Part shown: piece after piece, positions 50,601 through 61,637 of the stretch | Position numbering within the stretch: position 1 is the stretch's first letter | Layout: every line of letters starts with the position of its first letter | NCBI GenBank assembly: GCA_013397115.1 | Contig: VWZW01004141.1 | Coordinates: 2,743,654-2,807,653 of the forward strand | Direction: 5' to 3' | DNA: 64,000 bases | Source of the DNA: Edolisoma coerulescens | Lineage: Eukaryota > Chordata > Aves > Passeriformes > Campephagidae | Translations under genes and position numbers: made by a program | The notes under the pieces: generated by a model | Databases searched by the model: none | Told to the model about the DNA's origin: nothing | What the model saw: only the letters and a program-made list of their open reading frames with translations

Positions 50601-53600
50601 CTCTGCTACCCAATTTACAGGAGACAGCAGACACTTATCCCCTACACTGGCATAGCAGGAGGGTTGAGTAACCTGCTAGGAAGTAAGATGGGAAGCAGCA
50701 GGAGGTAGGCAGCCAAGATTCCCTGGTGTTTCTTAGGCACTGGAAAGCCTTTCATAGCTGTTATTACAGTGATCCTGTGAGGAACAGTGCTGTTCCCACC
50801 ACACAGATGGAGATGGTCAAGTTAAGCTTGATAATTTTTCTACATCTCTCCACAAGTCTGAGCTGGGAGGCAGCCCAGGGGCAGAGTGCTGCCAAACACT
50901 GGTAGCGATAGCTGGACCTGAGTAAATGTGAGTTTAATGTGAGTGAAAAGCTTTTACTCATCTCTAGCAAGTGAAAGGCAGCTTATAATAGGAGGTGAGT
51001 AACTATCAAGGTTGGACTTCCATGCTGGTGGACAAGGTTTTTTAGGAATGCTTTGGCAGATGTTGGCTTCAATGCTGAAAAGAAAATTCAGAACACATAA
51101 AATCAAAACAAGGACAAGAAACCCTTTTATCACTGTGCTCCTGATACCCTTCTTTCTGTGCTTGCAAAGTCCTTTTTTTACAGTTATTTAAAAAAATAAT
51201 AGTATGATCTCTTATTAAATGCAGTGACATTACAGCTTTAAACCAACTGTGCTGTCTAATTGTTTCTTTATCTTTCTCACACCCCAGCCTCTCTGATCTG
51301 AGCCTTGCTAGCAATTTGATAGCCATAGCAGGACGTGGAGAGATCTGGAAGGTTAGTTCCAGTAGCCTGTATTTCGCACCAGTGTCTTCTGGCAGAAAGA
51401 TAAACCACAGAGCTGATTGCAAGTTCCTGTGGCCCAGGTTTCTGGCTACAAAACTAGGAAGGATAAACACCTTCTTAAGCACTGCAAGATAGAAATAGAA
51501 CAATAGAAAGGAATGGAAATCCTCTCATAATGCAATAGTTAGAAGCAATCCAGCTGTTTTGTTTTATTCCCAGCATGAGAAGTATGGTCAGTCCCAGTGC
51601 AAGCTTGGCCACCTGTCAGATCAAGTTTGTGAACTAAGGCTTACTGGAATTTGACATGCTCTTGTCCTGGAGCATGCTGGTATGATCAATGCAAATTCCT
51701 CCTATAACAGTGACACAATGTGTATGCTACCCATGCTGTCCCAGATGCCCCTCATAAATCATTAAAATACCGGCTAGTTCTAATCAGATCCTTTGAGTTA
51801 TAATGTAATATACTATTTGAGAACTAAACCCAGTAAATCAAGTTAGAGGTCAGAGTGAGAGTGAACACAGCTGAGGCTTGCTTGCTGATGTGTGTATAGT
51901 CTAAGAGATGCAATGGAAGGAGATGATATCCCAAGTCAGCTAAGCAAATTGCTTTCTTCTCATTGTAAAGTCTTGCTACTAAGTCTATGGAAGGGAAAAA
52001 AATAGGAATTCATCATATTCTGTAGCAGAGCTGATTCGAGGTCTAGAATTTCCCAGCAATTGTGTTAGCTCTTGGGATTATAGGTATTTCTGATCATTTG
52101 TCCTCCAGGTTAACTCTTACCATCTTTCTAAAACAAACTAGCAGTTAAAAATATGTGCCCTCAAATGTCATAGATCACCCACTACAAAAATAGAACATAT
52201 TTTCTTCTATAGCTTAGAAAACAGGTAACTTTTAACACAAAAAAAAAATCACATCCCATTAGAAGGCAGCTGTTGTGGCTGTGCTCTTCAGTCTTGCCTG
52301 GGACACAACAGGCACCTTTGTGAAGGGGAGGCTGCAGTGCCCAAGTGCTGGGAACCCAGAAGTTTGTATGCTGGGATGCTACTGCATAAACACAAATAAT
52401 CAATGCTTTCTTTTCTACATGGAAAAGGTTGAGGGCCATCTGAATTTTTCAAGTGTTATCTGATTCTGAGGACAACATGATATAGGGTATGGCCCAGCTC
52501 CATGGCCAACAAGTAGTTTGGCCACCATAAATGGTATCTGTCAAAGAATAATACTAAAACCTAACTTCCTCATTATTCTGTATTTGCATGGACATTTTGT
52601 TTCTTACATCATACTTTAAAGAGTAGTTGTTTCTTCCCTCATGGCAAAGACAGTCTGGGGCAGAGGATCCTTCAGGCTGTGTCATTCTCAGTACTGCTGA
52701 GTCCTTCCTCGTATTTACTTTGTGCTTTTCCCTTAAACCTCTCGGTCCTAAACTGGACAGAGTGTTTTTAAAGCCCATAAAGCAGAGAAACTTGGCACCT
52801 GAGTTATACCTACGGAGCCATATTTCTGTAGTGGTCTCCAGGGAAGGCTCTCAGAGTCCCCAGTTGTGGTAGCCTCCCTTCAGTCATAAACATCATCAGA
52901 ACAGGACTTGGCTCCAATCCTGTGAAAGCCTGTTATTCTGGGCACAGGCTTAGCTGTTGGGAGGTGCGAGTTGTATGAACTCTTGGGGTTCATGCTGGCA
53001 ACTCTTGAGTTGAAACATCTGGTGATGCAAAGCAGTTATCCAGGAAGTCACCATAAACCAGTGAACAAAGTCTCAATGAGTCACTGGCAGTAAATAAAAG
53101 AACTAGCAAAACCAAGGCAGTAAATAATGGGTGGTGAACAGAGTGAAGCTTGGCCTATTTGAAAGATGCACCAACACCTCCAAAGTGGGTGCATGTATGG
53201 AGCAAGATGGATTAATATTGTGTTTTATTTCTAATTAGATCTCAAGCAAGTTTGAATTTCTCTTAAACCTGCTGGCGAAATAGTTGAAACATAGAAGGAG
53301 AAACAATGATCAGTTTAATCAGAGGTGCAGCACAGCTTGGTGCAGGAACTTAATGAAGATTTGTTGGTCAACAACAATCTCCCAACCCACTTAACATGCT
53401 CTCCATTTAATTTGCTCTGCTATTGTAGCAAATGTGAAGCCCCAAAGTCAGACTCAGCTTTCGTGGCTCTTGCAGTCTCTGAAATGTCAGCAGGAAGCAC
53501 AAACCAAAGAGTTAGAGCCTGGACTCGAGCAATGTATATTTCTCTTAATGAAACCCAAATCCAGGTGACACTTTTGGGAGAGAGGAAACAGGAAATGGAG

Positions 53601-55348
53601 TCCCTTTCGGGGGCAGGGGATGTTCACAACACTCAGAAACTTGGCCCACATTTCTGGTCTCCTCCCTTTCTACTCCGCAAAGGGCTTGTAGCAGTTTCAG
53701 ACAAACTTGGATCCATTGTATGTTGTGAGAGAACCTGCTGGGAAATTAGGTGACTCCTGCACTCCAGGGCAGAGGAAATGTGTGTTTCTGCTTTGTGTTT
53801 TTAGGAAAGTAGGAGGATGAAATTCAAAATAAAACACAACAGATGGGAATCTCACAGAGACAGACACTGGGAAATGTTTAGACAAGCTTTGTTCCCAGTT
53901 CTTGAGCTTAGAATTTAGCCACGAAACTGCAGAGAGACTTCAAAAAGACAATGAAATGCATTTTGGCTTCAAATACAGTTCCTCCAGATTCCAATGAGAG
54001 TTGTCCACGTGAATCTGAAGGCAGAATATAGCCAGCAGTATGGGGAATAGATGTAATATGAGAAACTCTCATGCTATATTATTATAGTCTGAATTGTTTC
54101 CATCATTTTGGGTTAAGTAATTCCCCACTATCCATCTCTAAAGTGCAAACAGCACAGCCTTGATGTGCCCCAGGGAAAGGAAGCAAACCAGCCTTTGAAT
54201 CTTTACCCAACCTTACTGCTCATATTTTGCTTTCAGTGAGTAAGTGTTCAAATCCTTTAATACTTCATTCCCATAAAAATATATTTACCAGGGGTTTTTG
54301 TGGCAGCAGTGAGGCTGTGTTTATTATTTTAGGAACACCACACGACTGGCTTTAGAGAAAAGACAAAGCAGGAGCATGGAGTGCTGCAAATCTATCAGAG
54401 AACAGCATGTTTTCCACCTGTTGAGGCAGCAACCACAATAACAGATGCACATAATAATTACCTGTACCTCAAAGGCAGCACCAAGTCCTGCACCTTCTGC
54501 TCCCCACCTAGCAGACAGCTTGGTAACAGAATTACAAAAGAGGAGCATTGAGACAGAGTAGGTAGTGCTTTTTGAAGAACGAAAAGGCAGCTCTTATTAA
54601 AAGAGAAACTGGAAGGTGGAAGATGAGAAGGAAAGATCTGAGGTGCCATGATGCTAAAAGAAGAGTGGAGCTAAGTAACTCCAGGAGTCTACCTTTTTTT
54701 TAGAGTGGCAGTCAGGTTTTTGTTAATACCCTTTCCAAAGATGCTTTCATTTGTACTCTGAACATTAGAGATAATTTCTACTGAAAAATAGGTGCTCCAC
54801 ACACCTACTGGAGCCCATTCCTTCTCAGAGATGGATGGTTCTGCAGTGGCAAGAGGGGCACACAATGTAAGGGCCTCATTTCAAGTGGTACCATGAATGA
54901 CCACAACTCTGTGCCAGTACCCTGTTCCTATTCCTCTCTTTGCTGCCTGGCACTGGGATTGTGCTGGAGCTACACTTACCCTTTTGTTTGCAAGTGCCCC
55001 AGAGCACCTGGTGTAAGAAGGGCAAGGGACGGTATGGGGAGCAGGGATGCATGGCAGGCAAGACATTTTTGGTCTTTCCTGCTTAAGTGCTGAGGCTTGT
55101 AAGGCTTGTCTCTTTCTCCCCTTCCTCTGACTACCCAAAGTGGTGACATTTGGCTGGGTGAGGACTTGACCTCTGGAGTGATTTGTACCATGGTAGTTCC
55201 TTGTTGCACAAAGGAACAGATCCTTCCTAGAAAGGATTTGTAGGGGAAATGATCTTAAGCCCCATTTAATCTTGACAGAAGAAGATGATGAGAAGACTGT
55301 GTGCGAGTTGGAGTTTTCCTTTGAATTCCTATGGTGTTGAGGGCAGCA

Positions 55349-55358
55349 CTATAAATAG
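55349..55358 (+). promoter_or_regulatory. CTATAAATAG motif (MEF2 site or TATA box)
   Basis: A perfect match to the MEF2 consensus that could equally be a TATA box (TATAAATA) on the plus strand. It lies about 650 bp left of the CpG island. No transcript is visible to which it could be assigned. Confidence 0.25.
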
Positions 55359-55638
55359 ACACACTATCCTTTTTACCCTGGTACAATTCTGTCTCCAGCT
55401 CCTCATACAGACAGCAAGTCTGCTGGTAGGTATTTAGCAGGAATTAATTTAACCCAGTCTTCTCCTTCTGTACTCTTTTACTCCAAGCATCACAATGGTT
55501 TCCACAGCCATACAAGCGTATTTCCTCAATAAAAATGTTCTGAGGAAGACTGCTAATATTAAAAATCCCATTTCTGTCTGAAAAGTCTATCTTAGTTATA
55601 AATAATCCATAAATGCCCCAAACTATAAAGAGTTAGCA

Positions 55639-55668
55639 TTAAAAAAAAACCCAAAAAAAACCCCTCCC
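55639..55668. repeat. A/C-rich low-complexity tract
   Basis: Runs of A interrupted by CCC and followed by CCCCTCCCC. A simple low-complexity tract. Confidence 0.7.
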
Positions 55669-56024
55669 CTTACTCTCCTCTCAAACTTCTTACTCTTTGT
55701 TTCTCCCAGGTTTTGTTTGTGAACTGCACAGCATTTTATTCATAGTCTGTTTCACATTTTCTCCAATGTAACTGGCTGGACAGTCTCTCCCTTGCCAGGA
55801 TCGACTTGTGAACATCAGCTGAAAGTAAAGAAACTCACATCCAGTGTTTCATGGCTATTATCTTAAAGACAGATGTGTAAGAAATTTAAATACACGCCAG
55901 ATTGGTATTTAAATAAAATGGGTTTGGTTTTTTAAGCACCATTTTCAGCAAGAGAGCCTCAGCCCGTAAGTCCAGCTGGAAAGCAAACTCGAATTTCACC
56001 AATATTGGAGTTCCTGAGCACAAG

Positions 56025-56760
56025 CGCCCAGCCGCGGCACGGGCCTGGCCGGCCGGGGGCTCGCTGCTGGCGGAGTCGGCTGCGGGGGGTTACACTGCTC
56101 GGTGCAGGTGCTGACTGCACTGGGGGCTGGTTTGTAAACAAGCTTAAAGGTACTTGCCTGGTACTCGAAGCTCCCGCGCTGCGGCGTCTTGGATTACCTT
56201 TGTTAGAATAATACCACTCACTTTCCTCCTAATGTGCCAGCTGCACAACAAATTTCTACCTTCTCCGGGTGTTCAGTTTATTCAAAGCCTATTTTTAATT
56301 CTGTTAATTATAACCCGTTCTCCTCTACCCTCTTTGGACCTGCAGCAGCAGCCGGGGGGAGGCAGCTGGCGGGGCTGAGCTGCGGAGGAGGCCGGTGCCC
56401 AGGCGGTGCCAGCGGCTGTGACGGGCCGGGGGCGCGGGCGGTGCCGGGACACGGAGCCTGAGGGCTGCCCCGACAGCAGGGGGCGCCACGCCTGCGCCTT
56501 GCGGGGCAGCTGCGGCTCAGCCCAGCTGCGAGCCGTGAGGGGGTGGCTGGGCTTAGCCCTGGCCCGCCCGTGTGGGGGGCAGCCGGGTCCGTCCCTGCTG
56601 TGCCCCAGCCGCCCGCGGCAGGACAGGGCGAGAGCGCTCCCGAGCATCGGTTTCCCCGCGGTTTGGCCCGAATTCGGAACAAAGCGGCCAAGGTGGGCCC
56701 GGGGCCGGNTGCGGAGTGTGCCTTTCGGAGAAAAATCGCGTGCTAGACATCGCAACCTGA
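56025..56760. promoter_or_regulatory. CpG island without an assigned gene
   Basis: This is the only long GC- and CpG-dense stretch in the window. It includes a GC-box (CCCGCCC at 56563-56569), a forkhead-type GTAAACA near 56134 and a CTCF-like motif at 56473-56487. An ambiguous base (N) sits at 56709. CpG islands of this kind in vertebrates usually mark promoters. It lies about 2 kb beyond the end of the upstream DUSP13 gene and about 13.7 kb upstream of DUSP13B. Candidates are the missing untranslated first exon of DUSP13B on the minus strand, or a plus-strand neighbour such as SAMD8, which adjoins DUSP13 in human, with its coding exons beyond the window. Neither is proved; long open frames inside it are a by-product of few stop codons in GC-rich DNA. 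Confidence 0.8.
56473..56487 (+). promoter_or_regulatory. CTCF-like motif
   Basis: ACAGCAGGGGGCGCC matches the CTCF core CCASYAGRKGGCRSY at 14 of 15 positions. It lies inside the CpG island between the two DUSP13 genes, where an insulator or loop anchor would separate their regulation. Binding is not demonstrated. Confidence 0.5.
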
Positions 56761-58464
56761 GAAGTTTAATTCTGTGTGTTACTTTGCTGTGCTTACAGTG
56801 TTTTTACCATCAGAGTAAGCTGCAGATTCCCAGTTGTACCAATCAGTATTTTAAAAGCACGGTAAGCTTGTATCCTGTACAATGCGTTTAATGTGCACAT
56901 GCTATAGTATCCCCAGCAACAGCATCCTCAGCTCTGCCCTTTGCTCCAGCTCAAAAATGGCTGGTTGGCCTCATTCCTGCTTCCTAGAGGGGGAAGAATA
57001 AGAAAATGTGGTTCTTGTACTTGAGGCTGGGGGCATCTCTCTAGACAGAACCACTAGGGGGTTTTCCCTGACTTGTTCTGTAAGTTTAAATCACTTCGTT
57101 AGATTTAATTGGTAACTGAAACATGCATATTAAATTTTGATATGGGTCTGAAGCATAGCATTTGGCTATTCCTACTTGCTGAAGTTTTGTTGCCTTTGCA
57201 GAGCAGCCCCAGAGTTCATGAGGAGGTTTCCTTACACAGGGAGCTAAAGCAAAGAAGTGTTCCAGCACTTCTCTAGTGCTGCTCAGGGATGTCGAATCCA
57301 CAAGATTAGTCCAAAGTAAAACCCCCTGAGACGCAGTTGGTATGAGGGTCAGGTCCTCGGTGCCAAATACTCTATTTTGTGCTCTGACTCCTATAGTCTG
57401 GCCCACAGAGAGATGTAGGTATCACCTAAGAGCATTATAAAAGGTGCTGAGTTGTCTCTCCTGAAGGCAGTAATTAACATTGTAGACAATACTGGAAATG
57501 GCAAGGAATGTTTTCCCTTGTTGCTGTGCTGGTTTTGAGTAGGCAGCTCACACGGTGGGGAGTATTCATGCCTCTGCATTCCTTAGTTTGGTACTAGGAA
57601 TACAAACTGCCATCCCCAGCTGGCTTTGGAGCTGGCTTTGTGCTGCAAATGCTTGTCCACTGGGAACCAGAAGCCAGATGTGCTTCACATAGTTTCCAGG
57701 CAGCACTGATCCATCAGATGACAGTAGCTATTGAGTGCTCTTATGGTGGCCCAGAGACACAAAGATGAAAGCCTGATGCCTGTCAACACCTCCCTTGCCA
57801 TTCCTGTGTGTCTTCAGTTTTCACTTGAGTCCACCTCACAAAAGCAAACGCCACAGAATATGATGTTGCAATGTTAATAACCTTTTATTTTAGAGAAAGA
57901 AAATCCCAAGTTTTATAATTTTGAACAGTCAGACAAATTTGGGATACATTGAACTTTGCCGTCAAATATTTTCCTGCACCAGCCTCAGCTGGGAACCCAC
58001 CTTCTTCTTTAGATGCATTTTCTGCAGCATTTCCTTGATGATTTTTACTATGGAATATGAACAATATTTGAATGCCCTCTCAAAGAAATGTATTTTCATG
58101 GAGGAAAAAGGCTCTGATGAACAGCCAAAAGGAAAACACTGTAGAGATACCTGGAATAATTTCTTAGAGTGGCTTGTGTTGTTTCCCAGCTGCTCTGCCT
58201 TTAAACAGCCTCTTACCCCAACTCAGGAGCTCCACCAATTGTAAAAGCAAGAACTAACCAGTGCCAGATTCAAGTCTCAAAATACAAACCCTCTGAGATA
58301 CAAAGCAAAGGGGTGGGGGGCTGGTTCATAAGAAAACTTCTAAGCATTACTGTAGCATAAATAATATGGCATCTTTCACCTCAAATAGCCTAACACTTCA
58401 TAAAATGATATGAGCTTCACTAGTTGCTGAAACACAGCTATTTCTGAAGTGGAACATGATCTCT

Positions 58465-58496
58465 TTCTCTTTTTTTCTTTCTTTTTTTTTTTTCCT
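58465..58496. repeat. Polypyrimidine (T/C) tract
   Basis: A T-rich run with interspersed C, just beyond the 3' end of the upstream DUSP13 gene. Low complexity. Confidence 0.75.
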
Positions 58497-58613
58497 TGTA
58501 AAGCAGCAGACAGCAATGTTTTAAGGTGGAGAGTGAAGGATAGAGTACACAACTGATTATAAATATAAATCTAGGAAGGCTTTGCAAAACAAAAGGACCA
58601 AGCAAAATCTACT

Positions 58614-58619
58614 TTTATT
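58614..58619 (-). terminator. Polyadenylation signal, upstream DUSP13 gene
   Basis: AATAAA on the minus strand, about 120 nt after the stop codon at 58739. It is the nearest canonical signal that I noted; another TTTATT string occurs further on, near 57.88 kb. Confidence 0.5.
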
Positions 58620-58738
58620 AATAACATGCGTCCTGGTGTCTCATAAACTTGTGACCTAAATTTATAAATGCAGTTCATCTATAAGATATACAGGCAACTG
58701 AAATAAGATTTTGTCCTCTTTCTTTCAGCAATACTCTC

Positions 58739-58965
58739 TCACAGGCCTTTGGTAAGACATGCTCTGGTTCCTCTCCTCTCTTCATTCAGTTTAATGTCCA
58801 AGTCCCGGAGCTGGCTGAGGAACCCCGAATTTGGGCAGATGTTTCTGTGAGCACTCACTGTCTTCAGAGCATCCACAAGTGTCATGTTTTCATGGATCAT
58901 TAAAAAGGCAAGCACTAAAGTTGCCGAGCGGCTCACTCCCATGGCACAATGAACGAACACCTTAC
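58739..58965 (-). CDS. DUSP13A: Upstream DUSP13 gene, exon 3 (catalytic)
   Basis: The acceptor TTTTTGTTTCTGCAG precedes 58965. The exon encodes GKVFVHCAMGVSRS (Cys130, Arg136), then ENMTLVDALKTVSAHRNICP and NSGFLSQLRDLDIKL, and ends RACLTKGL with TGA at 58741-58739. The ENMTLV and AHRNICPNSGFL strings are shared with human TMDP. Confidence 0.95.
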
Positions 58966-61573
58966 CTGCAGAAACAAAAAGGCACAGCAAGGTGAGTGTG
59001 CTTTTGCATTTTTAAAGTGGAAAAGACAAAGAGAGGAGAAAAAAAATACTAGAAACAAGTTAAGAAAGCAATGGTGACAATTAGTGGATCCTCATGCTTT
59101 CAGGAAGATCACCTCTAAAGCAAGGTGGTATTTCGTACTGACCTCCTGCATCCAATTTGGGCCTAAGATTAAAATAGTTGAAATTTTCTGTGGAAGGAGA
59201 AGCTTTCTGTGACTAAACTTGTTAGTACAGTTTTCTGCGGAAAAAAACAAGTTTTGGCAGAAAAATTTGGCCCAGCCCTGACTGTGATCACTGGCAAGTC
59301 CCACAAACTCTGTGGGATAGTCTGCCTGTAAAAATGGAGTCATAATTTACTGTATCTCAGCAGCCCAGTGTGAGCTATAACTGAGGATTTAATAAAGCAC
59401 TCCAGTGAAAGCAGCAGATCCTGCAGCCAGTCAGAGCAAACTCTGGAACAAATGGAAATTATGATAACTAGGCCATAATCCAAACTCTGCTGACAAAAAT
59501 TCAGCAGGCTGCGGGTCAGGCTCGTAGTTTTTGACTTAGTTCATTAACTTCTGCTGCTTCTCTAGCTTAATAGACAGGCTGAATAAAGCTCCAATTCTGT
59601 GAAGTACTTAAGCGTGTGAAGCATTCAAGCCAGCACCAAAGTGCCGCTTCTCCCGCAGGGAGCGGGAGCAGCATGCAGGGCAGGATCCCCTGCTGGAGCC
59701 CCCGTCAGTGTGCGAGGGGTGGGAGGGACATGTGGAAGCACACAGATCCTGCTGATTCCTACAGGATGGGCCCACGGGGCAGCATCTGCAGTCCCGTAAC
59801 CTCTGCCCTTCCCTCTACACTCTGGTTCCAGAGCTGGCCCTTCTTTCCACCATGCTGCGCTGGAGACAGCCAGTCTTCCCCCGCTCCTGGGGACCTGGCA
59901 CAGCCACCTTCCTTGCAGCACATGGCATAGGCACCCTTCTCCATCTTCTGCTCAGTGGTTCTGTGTGTGCTGCCTTGAACCATATGCTGATTCTGAGCTC
60001 TGTTTGTGCCTGTTACTGCAAGGAAAAGTAATTTGGCTTGTGTCGAAACTTCCTCCCAAAGCTTATCTTTGCTTCTCTCTTACCTCCTGAAGAGTTTAAG
60101 GCCTTGCCTATGAAATTGGCAGCATCATAGAAGAAGATACTTAAATCGAAGGAAGGATCATCAAATGCTTCTACTCCATAGTACTCTATTTGCAGATCTG
60201 CATAATATTTGGCTCCCGTGTTGATGCTATATGGTCCATCTGCTGCATTAAGGATATGAGTAATGTTGAGGCTTTGAAGTGTAGTTTTGCTCCTAGCAGC
60301 CCACCTGTTGAAAGACATGAAGGGCACATTGGCAACGCTCCTAACGTTCTGCAAAAATAGCATGGTTTAAAGTTAGTGCCTGCTCCCACTATGGAAGGAT
60401 GCAGGAACTGCATCCTGCTTACAGAGGAGCAAATTTCGAGAAGCACATAGTGCTTTGTGTATGAAAAATGTGATATGGAGGTGTGGAGAGCAGCGGGAGC
60501 ACAGACTTGCCAGTGGGATACTGTCAGTTAAGCAAATGCCTCCCAGCAGTTAATCCCTGGGAACATGGCTTACTGTATGAAGTGGTCAAGATTTTCCTTT
60601 AAATATTTGTTTAGGAAGTTTTAGAGCTAATCTCTCATTGATAGTGTGCCTGGTCTCGAGAGTGAGAACTCGCACAGATGCAGAAACACCTTGTTCCTGG
60701 TTTGGACATGAAGTGGATGCATTGTGTTCACCAGCTAGGTGAACCCCGCTTCCCACCATAAACTGGGACTATAGGCATTCTACAAAATTCTGAACCTTAA
60801 CTGATAAATTCATGAGGAAGAGGAGCTGGGAAAAATGAGCTAATGATCTAGGTAATCTGCAGTAATCCAATTGGAAGGAAATAGGAATAAATATTATTGG
60901 TCACAAGAATAAGGTATTTGCATGAAAATTCCTGTTCAATATTTTCAGTTTTATCATCTTTGAAAGAAAGCTTGGATTTGGAATGTGAAGATCACTATTG
61001 TACAATTCATTTGGGTCTTCCTCCTTCTGGCTCTTAATCTTGCTACCCCTATTTGACTGTGAGGGCTACTGGCATCTTGTCTACTGCCTTAGAGCACAGT
61101 TTCCAGGCCACATAATGCATCTCAGAATTGACATCAATTTGGCATAGGTTCTTTGAGGACTTTAGTCTAGAATACAAATAATTTTTACCCTGCCAAATCC
61201 ATGGTGGCTCAAAGAATATAAAAAACCAAGTCAGACACACTATGAGCAAGTCGCCATTTTGCATGTCATGGTTTCCTGACATCCAAGCTCTTTACATCAC
61301 CAGTTTTGGAAGCCTGTATCACAAAAACACTCCTGAAGACCCAGAAGCTGCTCCCCAGTGTACCACACCCTTTCCTCCTCCTCCCAGGGACTGATAACAG
61401 CTTAACAGGACCATATGTTCTTACGCATCTCCCAGGTAGATATTTGGCCAGACTTGGTCCACATGATTATCAGACCCTCCTCTGAGCCACAGGAGTTGCT
61501 GGAGATCCGATAGTGCTGGTGTTTCATAGGAAGTGCTGCTAGCCAGAGATGAAGGGTCTCTGGTGTGAGGCAT
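58739..61573 (-). CDS. DUSP13A: DUSP13-family phosphatase in DUSP13A position, complete three-exon gene
   Basis: The coding exons are 61425-61573, 60084-60304 and 58739-58965 (149, 221 and 227 nt), giving 597 nt and 198 residues. HVDQVWPNIYLGDA is at 37-50, the general-acid loop YYGVEAFDDPSFDLS puts Asp at 98, and the signature HCAMGVSRSATLVLAFLMI has Cys130 and Arg136. All catalytic residues are intact, so an active cytosolic phosphatase is expected. It lies upstream of DUSP13B on the same strand, where mammals have DUSP13A (MDSP, muscle-type). However, by hand comparison the middle exon resembles human TMDP (about 37 of 74 residues) more than human MDSP (about 30), and it lacks the one-residue gap of MDSP. 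The symbol is therefore positional. A bird- or reptile-specific DUSP13B-like duplicate is the alternative. There are no frameshifts, and both introns are compact at about 1.1 kb each. Confidence 0.9.
58966..60083 (-). other. DUSP13A: Upstream DUSP13 gene, intron 2
   Basis: A 1,118-nt phase-1 intron, donor GGAG/GTAAGAG and acceptor CTGCAG. A GC-richer patch at 59.64-59.93 kb carries overlapping open frames of about 100 codons on both strands, which I take as chance. Confidence 0.88.
60084..60304 (-). CDS. DUSP13A: Upstream DUSP13 gene, exon 2
   Basis: A 221-nt exon with acceptor TTTCAACAG before 60304. It completes Ala50 and encodes WAARSKTTLQSLNITHILNA, TGAKYYADLQIEYYGVEAFD (general acid Asp98) and FDLSIFFYDAANFIGKALNS, ending in GG in phase 1. 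Confidence 0.95.
60305..61424 (-). other. DUSP13A: Upstream DUSP13 gene, intron 1
   Basis: A 1,120-nt phase-2 intron, donor GTAAGAAC at 61424 and acceptor CAACAG at 60305. Nothing else is recognisable in it. Confidence 0.88.
61425..61573 (-). CDS. DUSP13A: Upstream DUSP13 gene, first coding exon
   Basis: It runs from ATG at 61573-61571 (MPHTRDPSSLASSTSYETPA) through LSDLQQLLWLRG and HVDQVWPNIYLGD to GC/GTAAGAAC, phase 2. The YETPALSDLQQLLWLR and NHVDQVWP segments resemble the human TMDP N-terminus (YQPPTLASLQRLLWVR, NHIDEVWP). The ATG has A at -3. The reading frame stays open upstream to a splice acceptor, so translation could start earlier. Confidence 0.9.
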
Positions 61574-61637
61574 CTTGCTGCTCCCTTGCACGCACTCAGG
61601 CTGTATCAGAGACAGCTTTTCTGAAATGAATGAGAGG
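61574..61637 (-). other. DUSP13A: Upstream DUSP13 gene, 5' part of exon with splice acceptor and open frame
   Basis: A consensus acceptor (CTCTCATTCATTTCAG) ends at 61621, so the exon probably starts at 61620, 47 nt before the ATG. Those 47 nt are open in the coding frame (AAG CTG TCT CTG ATA CAG and onward), without a stop. They may be 5' UTR, or may encode an N-terminal extension supplied by an unseen upstream exon. Confidence 0.55.

Larger units (their letters stand above)
42378..58613. other. 16 kb intergenic region between the two DUSP13 genes
   Basis: No exon with recognisable homology was found. Contents I can name are a (TTTTG)n repeat near 44.66 kb, a MEF2/TATA-like CTATAAATAG at 55349-55358, an A/C-rich tract near 55.65 kb, a CpG island at about 56.0-56.75 kb and a polypyrimidine tract near 58.48 kb. 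The untranslated first exon of DUSP13B implied by its splice acceptor should lie somewhere here or further right. Confidence 0.7.

Noticed and set aside
56282..56891. Open frames of up to 161 codons in the CpG island.
   Set aside because: They are Pro/Arg/Gly/Ala-rich, occur in several frames at once and cross an N. This is a by-product of GC content.
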